A stretch of 17,718 nucleotides of DNA from Actinomycetota bacterium (GTDB taxonomy: Bacteria; Actinomycetota; Actinomycetes; Mycobacteriales; Jatrophihabitantaceae), in NCBI GenBank assembly GCA_019241805.1, contig JAFAWL010000055.1, positions 1 to 17,718 of the forward strand. Reading direction: 5' to 3'. Below are positions 7,385 through 15,346 of the stretch, piece by piece. Below the pieces are notes generated by a model. It was not told the origin of the DNA and did no database searches. It saw nothing but the letters and a program-made list of their open reading frames with translations. A program made the position numbers and the translations under genes. Within the stretch, counting starts at the first letter, position 1, and every line of letters begins with the position of its first letter.

Positions 7385-8062
7385 GTGGCGGTGGACGCGG
7401 TGGTGTTCGACTGGGGTGGCACGTTGACGCCGTGGCACACCATCGACGTGTACGAATCGTGGTTGCAGACCACGGGGGACCCGGATACGGCCGTTCGCTT
7501 GGCCGAGGCCGAGAACCTCCTCTGGGCCGGGTCGCGCGACGAGCAGCGCAGCGGCACCCTATCCGCGCTGTTGGATTCGGTCGGCGTGCCCCCGACAACG
7601 GAACTGCTTCGCCGCTACTCCGATTGGTGGGAGCCGCATACGCTGACCGATCCGGACGTGCCCGTTGTGTTCGCCGCCTTGAAGACCCGAGGCATCCGGA
7701 TCGGCGTGCTCTCGAACACGATCTGGACCCGGGCCGAACACGAGCGAATCTTCGAGCGGGACGGCGTTCTTGCCGCCATCGACGGGGCCGTCTACACCAG
7801 TGAGATCCCCTGGACCAAGCCACATCCGGAGGCCTTCCGGGCCGCGCTCGACGCCGTCGACGTCGACGATCCGGCCCGGGCCGTGTTCGTCGGCGATCGG
7901 TTGTTCGACGACATCCACGGCGCCAAAGCGGTCGGGATGCGGGCAGTTCTGGTGCCGCACAGCGACATCCCGCCGGTCCAGGTCGGACCGCACATCGGTG
8001 AGCCGGATGCCGTCGTGGACCGGCTCGTCGACCTGGTCACGATCATCGACGGTTGGCTGTGA
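7385..8062 (+). CDS. HAD superfamily hydrolase
   Basis: A 225-residue haloacid-dehalogenase-type hydrolase. Motif I is VVFDWGGTLT with nucleophile Asp9. The second Asp of the usual DxD is Gly11, a variant often seen in HAD subfamily members. Motif II is VLSNT (Ser110-Asn111). Motif III is the Lys145 in WTKPHPEAF, and motif IV is FVGDRLFDDIHGAK with Asp171 and Asp175/Asp176. The helical cap lies between residues about 15 and 90. Such enzymes usually remove phosphate from small molecules; the substrate is unknown. Replacing the second motif I Asp, which acts as general acid/base in phosphatases, could mean another activity or a slower one. The GTG start lies 14 bp after the GNAT stop, suggesting coupling. 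The stop is 3 bp from the convergent DUF4439 gene. Confidence 0.9.
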   Translation: MAVDAVVFDWGGTLTPWHTIDVYESWLQTTGDPDTAVRLAEAENLLWAGSRDEQRSGTLSALLDSVGVPPTTELLRRYSDWWEPHTLTDPDVPVVFAALKTRGIRIGVLSNTIWTRAEHERIFERDGVLAAIDGAVYTSEIPWTKPHPEAFRAALDAVDVDDPARAVFVGDRLFDDIHGAKAVGMRAVLVPHSDIPPVQVGPHIGEPDAVVDRLVDLVTIIDGWL

Positions 8063-8065
8063 GCC

Positions 8066-8680
8066 TCAGATGCCCGGGAATGGCACAGTCGGCGTCGCCG
8101 GCGTGACCAGCCGACGCCAATAGGCGGCTCGCACAGCGCTGTCGGTCAAGCGGGCGATTGCGTACGCGCGAAGCGCCGCCGCACCCGCACCGTCCGGTGC
8201 CGGCGATGCCCCGGCCGTCGCTGACCCCGCCGGCGACCGGAACACCAGATACCGCCACGCCGCGCTCGCCGCGTCTTCCAGCCGCAGAGCCAGGCGAGCG
8301 GCCGCGTCCGGGTCGGTCAGCGGCCACGGCAGGGGGTAGCTCAGTGCTGCTGCGGTCGGCGCGAGGCCGGCGGACGCAAGCAGGTCGCTCGATTCCCGTA
8401 CCAGTTGACGGTGATCGGCCTCGTCCGCTCGCGCGGTCGCGATCTGGCCGGGATCGCTCAGATGCGGTCCGAGCATTCCGTAGCCATAGGTCGCTGCCTG
8501 CTCGGCCGCGAGGGTCGCCTGCCAGGCCTGCTCGACCGCCGATCCCGCTGATCCCGCTGACCCCGCTGACCCCGCTGACCCCGCTGACCCCGCTGTGCCG
8601 CCCCCGCCCGAGCCGACCGTCGGGATGGCCGTGCTCGGGCTCGGGATCACGCGTGCCGACGGTGACGACGGTGTGGTCAC
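8066..8680 (-). CDS. DUF4439 ferritin-like domain protein with N-terminal Ala-Gly-Ser repeat
   Basis: A 204-residue alanine-rich protein. Residues about 1-28 are a Pro/Ser/Gly-rich leader, followed by a run of AGS triplets encoded by six 9-bp units. The rest is a helical bundle. EQAWQATLAAEQAATYGYGM and ARADEADHRQLVRESSDLL carry the Glu and Glu-x-x-His pattern typical of ferritin-like DUF4439 domains. The later segment RLALRLEDAASAAWRYLVF forms another helix. Function is unknown; metal binding is only suggested by the fold. The GTG start overlaps the TGA of the upstream exported protein (GTGA at 8677-8680), so the two are probably translationally coupled. The pair resembles Rv2843–Rv2844, divergent from rimP in M. 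tuberculosis. No secretion signal is evident in this protein. Confidence 0.82.
   Translation of the reverse strand: MTTPSSPSARVIPSPSTAIPTVGSGGGGTAGSAGSAGSAGSAGSAGSAVEQAWQATLAAEQAATYGYGMLGPHLSDPGQIATARADEADHRQLVRESSDLLASAGLAPTAAALSYPLPWPLTDPDAAARLALRLEDAASAAWRYLVFRSPAGSATAGASPAPDGAGAAALRAYAIARLTDSAVRAAYWRRLVTPATPTVPFPGI
8541..8594. repeat. Six tandem 9-bp repeats inside the DUF4439 gene
   Basis: On the plus strand the units are GATCCCGCT twice and GACCCCGCT four times, in perfect 9-bp register. On the coding (minus) strand they give an Ala-Gly-Ser run between the leader and the helical domain. The array keeps frame, so gain or loss of units would only change linker length. Confidence 0.93.
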
Positions 8681-9222
8681 GTCAGCATCGCCACGTGGAC
8701 CGACTCGCTTGCGGCGATGCTCGCGAGCAAGGCAGCAAGCTCGGCCGGAGCCGAGACGGCGGCGGCTCGGCCCGCCTGCGCGGCTAGCGTTTCGGCGCTC
8801 TTCAACTCGGCCGTACCCGCCGGAGTGCTCGAGGTGCCGGGGCTGCTAGGGGTGCCCGAGCTGCGCGGGCTAGCTGCTCCACTCGGGGCGGTGGGGCTGG
8901 CCGGCGTGGGTGATGCTGCCGAAGCGGCTTTGCCGTAGCGGTCCGACGCGGCCCGCAGTTCGGACAGATGGGCTTGATGGTCCTGACGCAACGCCTGAAC
9001 GATCGCGGTACCAGGCGTGCCGGTCGTCGCCCGCTCGAGAAGATCGAGCAGATCCTGTTCCCGGACCAGGGCAGCCATCAGCGCGGCCGGCGGCGTCGGC
9101 GCGATGGCAGCGCTGCGCTGGCCGTGGTCGGTCGGGCGCAACGCCGCGACGCCGACCCCGGCGCCGCCGGCCACGACCACCGCGCCGGCGCCGAGCAGGG
9201 TCCGGCGCGTCACTGACCTCAT
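8677..9222 (-). CDS. Exported alanine-rich protein with Tat-like signal, possible ferritin-like helices
   Basis: A 181-residue protein. The N-terminus reads MRSVTRRTLLGAGAVVVAGG, a twin-arginine pair followed by a hydrophobic stretch, consistent with a Tat signal peptide or signal anchor. No lipobox cysteine is seen. The mature part holds two helices (LVREQDLLDLLERA, then ALRQDHQAHLSELRAA). A 45-residue Pro/Ser/Thr-rich linker and a last helix ending ASESVHVAMLT follow. The Glu and Glu-x-x-His pattern resembles a degenerate ferritin-like bundle, related to its neighbour. Position and orientation match Rv2843 next to rimP. The start is uncertain: ATG 9222 has no clear Shine-Dalgarno sequence, and a GTG at 9213 would remove three residues and keep the signal. 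It is probably an operon with the downstream DUF4439 gene. Confidence 0.75.
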   Translation of the reverse strand: MRSVTRRTLLGAGAVVVAGGAGVGVAALRPTDHGQRSAAIAPTPPAALMAALVREQDLLDLLERATTGTPGTAIVQALRQDHQAHLSELRAASDRYGKAASAASPTPASPTAPSGAASPRSSGTPSSPGTSSTPAGTAELKSAETLAAQAGRAAAVSAPAELAALLASIAASESVHVAMLT

Positions 9223-9269
9223 CGCGCATCAGTGTCGCAAGGCCCGTCCGTGCAGCCGCGTCCGACCGC

Positions 9270-9298
9270 GTGAAGTCCGACCGTGGGTGTTCTAAGCT
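9270..9298 (+). promoter_or_regulatory. Candidate promoter of the rimP–nusA–infB operon
   Basis: TAAGCT at 9293-9298 fits TANNNT. A partial -35 (GTGAAG, 9270-9275) lies 17 nt upstream. The predicted transcript start near 9305 leaves about 100 nt of leader to the preferred rimP start, or about 19 nt to the alternative ATG at 9324. Confidence 0.45.
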
Positions 9299-9389
9299 CA
9301 CCTGAAGCCGAGGTCGAGGTGCGATGTCGGCCGATGCCGTCGGTCCTCCGGCGGCACCGGGCGCGACGCGCCCACAACTGGACACGGAC

Positions 9390-9395
9390 GGAGGG
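9390..9395 (+). promoter_or_regulatory. Ribosome binding site that sets the rimP start
   Basis: GGAGGG lies 9 nt before ATG 9405, a strong Shine-Dalgarno match. It favours this ATG over the in-frame ATG at 9324, whose extra 27 residues are low-complexity and not family-like. Confidence 0.55.
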
Positions 9396-9404
9396 TCGAG
9401 CGGC

Positions 9405-9965
9405 ATGTCGGCAAGCTCCCCCCGGCAGGACCCAGGCCGCCTGCGGCTCCTGCTCAGTCCGGTCGTGGCCGCCGCCGGCTACGAACTGGACGAGGTCACC
9501 GTGCAGCAGGCCGGACGCCGCAGCATCGTCCGGGTCGTGGTCGACGCGGAGGGCGGCATCGACCTCGACGGGGTGGCCGCGGCCAGCCGGGCCGTCTCCG
9601 AGGCGCTCGACGCCGACGGGTCGAGCGCTTTCGCCGCGCCCTATGTTCTCGAGGTCAGCTCACCCGGCGTAGACCGGCCCCTCGTCGAACCACGGCATTG
9701 GCGCCGCGCAGTCGGCCGTCTCGTCGAGGTTCCACTGGACGGACGGCCGGTCACCGGTCGGGTGACGGGGGTCAACGACGACGGCGCGGAGCTCGAACGC
9801 GACGGTCGGCGCGAATCCGTTCCCTGGGCGCGACTGGGCACCGGTCGGATGCAGGTCGAGTTCAGCCGGCCCAGGACGGACCGGCCCGAGGACGCGGACG
9901 GCGACGCTGACGGCTCCGACGACGTCGAGGAAGTCGACGAGTTCGAACCGGATGAGGAGAGCTGA
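9405..9965 (+). CDS. rimP: Ribosome maturation factor RimP
   Basis: A 186-residue cytoplasmic factor needed for 30S subunit assembly. The N-terminal domain (LRLLLSPVVAAAGYELDEVTV, then GGIDLDGVAAASRAVSEALDADG) matches RimP. The family signature YVLEVSSPGVDRPL follows. The C-terminal Sm-like barrel spans about residues 95-160 (VGRLVEVPLDGRPVTGRVTGV, then VPWARLGTGRMQVEF). A highly acidic tail follows (DADGSDDVEEVDEFEPDEES), common in actinobacterial members. The start at 9405 is chosen for the GGAGGG site; an in-frame ATG at 9324 would give 213 residues. It is the first gene of the operon, and its stop is 3 bp before nusA. The gene is divergent from the exported protein gene at 9222. Confidence 0.93.
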   Translation: MSASSPRQDPGRLRLLLSPVVAAAGYELDEVTVQQAGRRSIVRVVVDAEGGIDLDGVAAASRAVSEALDADGSSAFAAPYVLEVSSPGVDRPLVEPRHWRRAVGRLVEVPLDGRPVTGRVTGVNDDGAELERDGRRESVPWARLGTGRMQVEFSRPRTDRPEDADGDADGSDDVEEVDEFEPDEES

Positions 9966-9968
9966 GCC

Positions 9969-11015
9969 GTGGTCAACGTCGACATCGCGGCCCTGCGCAG
10001 CATCGAGCGAGAGAAGGAGATCTCCTTCGACCTGCTCGTCAACGCCCTCGAGACCGCGCTGCTGACCGCCTATAAGCACACCGCGCACTCGATGCCGCAC
10101 GCGCGGGTGGCCATCGACCGCAAGAGCGGCGAGATCACGGTCTGGGCGCAGGAGTTCGGCCCCGAAGGTGAGCTGGTCGAGGAATACGACGACACGCCGA
10201 CCGACTTCGGGCGCGTCGCCGCGATGACGGCCCGACAGGTGATCCTGCAACGGCTGCGCGACGCCGAGCACGATCAGACTTTCGGTGAGTACTCGGGCCG
10301 CGAAGGCGACATCGTCACCGGCGTGATCCAGGCCGATGCGCAGGCCGCGCAACGCGGCATCGTCGTCATCGACATCGGCAAGATCGAAGCGGTTCTCCCG
10401 GCCGCCGAGCAGGTACCCGGTGAGCAGTATGTGCACGGCAGCCGGATCAAGTGCTACGTCGTCGGCGTGACGCGGGGCCTACGCGGTCCCCAGGTCACCG
10501 TCAGCCGCACCCACCCGAGCCTGGTCAAGAAGCTGTTCGCGCTCGAGGTCCCCGAGATTGCCGACGGCAGCGTCGAGATCGCCGGCGTGGCGCGCGAGGC
10601 CGGGCATCGCAGCAAGATTGCGGTCCGCACCTCCGTCACCGGCCTCAACGCCAAGGGCGCCTGCATCGGTCCGATGGGGCAGCGGGTGCGCAACGTCGTC
10701 GCCGAGCTGCACGGCGAGAAGATCGACATCGTGGACTGGGCGGAAGACCCCGCGACGTTCGTGGGCAATGCGTTGTCGCCGGCCCACGTCCTGGCCACCG
10801 AGGTCGTCGATCCGGTCGCGCGCTCGGTTCGCGTCGTCGTGCCGGACTTCCAGCTGTCGCTGGCCATCGGTCGTGAGGGGCAGAATGCCCGGCTCGCCGC
10901 CCGGTTGACCGGATGGCGCATCGATATTCACAGCGATGGCGAGGGCGACAACACGACGCCGGATCGAGCCGCCGCGCTGCCGCCGACCGACGACACGCCC
11001 GACCGCGAGGAGTAG
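9969..11015 (+). CDS. nusA: Transcription termination/antitermination factor NusA
   Basis: A 348-residue RNA polymerase-binding factor that modulates pausing, termination and antitermination. The N-terminal polymerase-binding domain spans about residues 1-105 (IEREKEISFDLLVNALETAL). An S1 RNA-binding domain lies at about 110-178 (GDIVTGVIQADAQAAQRGIVV). Two KH domains follow: the first with GPMGQR near 234-239 (GACIGPMGQRVRNVVAEL), the second with IGREGQN near 300-306. A short acidic, disordered tail ends the protein. There are no C-terminal acidic repeats of the E. coli type, as is normal for actinobacteria. The GTG start is preceded by AGGAGA with an 8-nt gap, inside the end of rimP. Three bases separate it from the rimP stop, so translation is probably coupled. 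Confidence 0.96.
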   Translation: MVNVDIAALRSIEREKEISFDLLVNALETALLTAYKHTAHSMPHARVAIDRKSGEITVWAQEFGPEGELVEEYDDTPTDFGRVAAMTARQVILQRLRDAEHDQTFGEYSGREGDIVTGVIQADAQAAQRGIVVIDIGKIEAVLPAAEQVPGEQYVHGSRIKCYVVGVTRGLRGPQVTVSRTHPSLVKKLFALEVPEIADGSVEIAGVAREAGHRSKIAVRTSVTGLNAKGACIGPMGQRVRNVVAELHGEKIDIVDWAEDPATFVGNALSPAHVLATEVVDPVARSVRVVVPDFQLSLAIGREGQNARLAARLTGWRIDIHSDGEGDNTTPDRAAALPPTDDTPDREE

Positions 11016-11018
11016 ACT
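11013..11018 (+). promoter_or_regulatory. Possible internal -10 box TAGACT before ylxR
   Basis: TAGACT fits TANNNT and overlaps the nusA stop codon. It ends 5 nt before the ylxR ATG, slightly short for a leaderless start. The ATG also has GAGGAG 11 nt upstream, so ordinary operon translation is possible without this promoter. Confidence 0.25.
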
Positions 11019-11023
11019 GCGCT

Positions 11024-11410
11024 ATGGCCGTCCGAGCGACGGCGACCTCCACGGCAGCTCTCGACGTGACCGACGGTCCCGTGCGTACGTGTCTGGGGTG
11101 TCGTCTGCGGTCGCCGGCCGCCGAGTTGCTTCGCGTGGTTGCGGCGCCGGCTGACACGACATCCGCAATGACCGCGCACGGTTCGGATCCACGGCCCTCC
11201 GGGCCTGATGGACCCCCGGCCGGAGCCGAAGGCGGGTGTCGGGTCGTGCCGGATCCTGGCCGGCGCGCGGGTGGTCGGGGCGCCTGGGTGCATCCCGCTC
11301 TGCCGTGCGTCGAACAGGCGCGGCGACGGCGGGCCTTCGGCCGGGCGCTCAGGGTGCCCGAGCCGCTCGACCCGACGCCGCTGCTCGTTTACCTTGGGCA
11401 ACGCGGCTGA
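11024..11410 (+). CDS. ylxR: YlxR family RNA-binding/nucleoid-associated protein
   Basis: A 128-residue protein. The family signature RTCLGCRLRSPAAELLRVV is at residues about 22-40. The C-terminal half of the domain, GRGAWVHPALPCVEQARRRRAFGRAL, is at about 84-110. YlxR (DUF448) proteins are small basic factors encoded between nusA and infB in most bacteria. They have been linked to RNA binding and to regulation of RNase P or transcription; the exact role here is unknown. Between the two halves lies a Gly/Pro/Asp-rich insertion of about 40 residues, longer than in compact homologues of about 90. The ATG at 11024 is preferred; GAGGAG lies 11 nt upstream. An in-frame ATG at 10913 lies inside nusA and adds nothing family-like. 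Confidence 0.92.
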   Translation: MAVRATATSTAALDVTDGPVRTCLGCRLRSPAAELLRVVAAPADTTSAMTAHGSDPRPSGPDGPPAGAEGGCRVVPDPGRRAGGRGAWVHPALPCVEQARRRRAFGRALRVPEPLDPTPLLVYLGQRG

Positions 11411-11599
11411 CGACCGTGTCGATCGCGGGTTGGCCTCCGGGCCGGCGCCGAACGGCGAACTCGATCGGGATCTCCCCGGCCGAGCGTGCGGAAAGCGAGT
11501 CAGGAAGCTATGGGCACTCGATGAAGCGCCAGCGATGAGCACCTCACCTCGATAACGGGGCCGAGCGGGATGCCGCCCGACCCCCAACAAAGGAGTCAA
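11411..11599 (+). other. infB leader with tandem hairpins and chained mini-ORFs
   Basis: These 189 bp between ylxR and infB contain no normal gene. The first half holds two small hairpins: TTGGCC 11430-11435 with GGCCGG 11440-11445 (including two G-T pairs), and CGCC 11446-11449 with GGCG 11454-11457. The second half contains three very short ORFs joined by ATGA overlaps (11510-11555). The infB ribosome binding site AAGGAG is at 11590-11595. This looks like a leader that senses translation or ribosome state, but no known riboswitch is recognised. Confidence 0.45.
11510..11555 (+). promoter_or_regulatory. Three overlapping tiny ORFs (MGTR, MKRQR, MSTSPR) in the infB leader
   Basis: ORF a is ATG 11510 to TGA 11524 (MGTR). 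ORF b is ATG 11521 to TGA 11538 (MKRQR). ORF c is ATG 11535 to TAA 11555 (MSTSPR). Each junction is an ATGA overlap, the usual form of translational coupling. An AGGAA sits just before the first ATG (11502-11506). The last stop lies 45 nt before the infB GTG. Whether they are translated is not shown by sequence alone. Confidence 0.45.
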
Positions 11600-14452
<2,853 letters not shown>

Positions 14453-14468
14453 CAGGAACTGACCGGCC

Positions 14469-14502
14469 GATCGGCGCGCCGCCCGCGGGGGGCGCGCCGA
14501 TC
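14469..14502 (+). terminator. Strong hairpin between infB and ylxP
   Basis: GATCGGCGCGCC (14469-14480) and its exact complement GGCGCGCCGATC (14491-14502) form a perfect 12-bp stem with a 10-nt loop, 16 nt after the infB stop. No T-run follows. It could be a tail-less terminator or attenuator as seen in actinobacteria, or a stabilising 3' end that lowers downstream expression. The ylxP ribosome binding site lies only 8 nt beyond it. Confidence 0.6.
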
Positions 14503-14525
14503 ACCGCGTCGAGGAGGTTGACGCG

Positions 14526-14825
14526 ATGGTCGTGGGCACGTTGGCCCTCGACGTTCTGCTCGGCGACGTGGCGTCGCTGAAGCAGAAGCGCAGCGTCGTG
14601 GTGCCGATCGTGAGTGAGCTCCGGCGACGCTTCGAGGTCGCGGCAGCGCAGACCGGTGATCAGGACCGGCACCGGCGGGCCGAGATCGCCGTGGCCGTGG
14701 TCACCTCCACGCACGCTCATGCCGTCGAGGTGCTCGAGGCGTGCGAGCGTCTGGTGGCCGCCCGGCCGGAGGTCACGTTGCTGTCCGCGCGGCAGCGAGT
14801 GCTCGACGACGACGATCTCGATTGA
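14526..14825 (+). CDS. ylxP: DUF503 family protein (YlxP-like)
   Basis: A 99-residue protein. It starts VVGTLALDVLLGDVASLKQK and continues RSVVVPIVSELRRRFEVAAA, the DUF503 core of a strand, the conserved S-LK-KR turn and a long helix. The second half ends in TLLSARQRVLDDDDLD. DUF503 genes lie between infB and rbfA in many Gram-positive bacteria, as ylxP does in Bacillus. The role is not established, though a link to ribosome biogenesis is often supposed from position. The ATG has a strong GAGGAGG site with an 8-nt gap. It comes after the 12-bp hairpin, so its expression may be lower than that of infB. Its stop is 63 bp before rbfA. Confidence 0.9.
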   Translation: MVVGTLALDVLLGDVASLKQKRSVVVPIVSELRRRFEVAAAQTGDQDRHRRAEIAVAVVTSTHAHAVEVLEACERLVAARPEVTLLSARQRVLDDDDLD

Positions 14826-14888
14826 CCTCGGCGCCGCCGGACGCGCGGTCGAGGAGAGACTGCCAAACGACAGGGAGAGGTGGGAGCG

Positions 14889-15332
14889 GTGAGCGACGGA
14901 GGACGAGCTCGGCGACTGGCCGGAAGGATCAAGCAGATCGTCGCGACGGTGCTCGAGATGCAGGTGAAGGACCCACGGTTGGGCATGGTCACTATCACCG
15001 ACGTGCGCTTGACCGGTGACTGCCACGACGCGACCGTCTTCTACACCGTTCTCGGCACCGAGCAGGAACGAGCCGAAACCGCCGCGGCACTGGAGTCGGC
15101 CCGGGGCGTGCTGCGCAGTGAAGTCGGGCGTCAAACCGGAGTCCGATTCACACCCACGATCTCGTTCGCGCTGGACTCGCTGCCCGAGGACGCCCACCAC
15201 ATCGACGAACTGCTCGCCGTCGCGGCCGAGGCGGACGCCGACGTGATCCGTACCCGGGCCGGGGCGAGCTACGCCGGCGACGAGGATCCTTACCGCAAAC
15301 CCCGCGTCCGCGAGGACGACGAGGCGTCGTGA
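14889..15332 (+). CDS. rbfA: 30S ribosome-binding factor RbfA
   Basis: A 147-residue assembly factor that binds the 30S subunit near the decoding region and is needed for late 16S rRNA processing. The KH-like fold is recognised from ARRLAGRIKQIVATVLEMQV, then KDPRLGMVTITDVRLTGDCH, the strand ATVFYTVLG, and the segment RTGVRFTPTI-like VRFTPTISFALDSLPEDAHH. A charged C-terminal extension of about 30 residues follows (GDEDPYRKPRVREDDEAS). GTG 14889 is preferred because AGGGAGA sits about 10 nt upstream. GTG 14880, three codons earlier, is too close to that site. The TGA at 15330-15332 overlaps a GTG that begins a five-codon ORF leading to the MATE gene. Confidence 0.94.
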   Translation: MSDGGRARRLAGRIKQIVATVLEMQVKDPRLGMVTITDVRLTGDCHDATVFYTVLGTEQERAETAAALESARGVLRSEVGRQTGVRFTPTISFALDSLPEDAHHIDELLAVAAEADADVIRTRAGASYAGDEDPYRKPRVREDDEAS

Positions 15333-15346
15333 GCGCCGCCGGGTGA
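15329..15346 (+). other. Five-codon ORF bridging rbfA and the MATE gene
   Basis: GTG 15329-15331 overlaps the rbfA TGA, and the reading VSAAG ends at TGA 15344-15346. That TGA itself overlaps the MATE GTG at 15343. Both junctions are GTGA. No Shine-Dalgarno sequence lies at normal distance before 15343, so the relay could carry ribosomes from rbfA to the transporter gene. Confidence 0.35.

Noticed and set aside
9324..9404. Upstream in-frame start of rimP
   Set aside because: The added 27 residues are low-complexity and outside the family, and ATG 9405 has a stronger ribosome binding site. It is kept as an alternative only.
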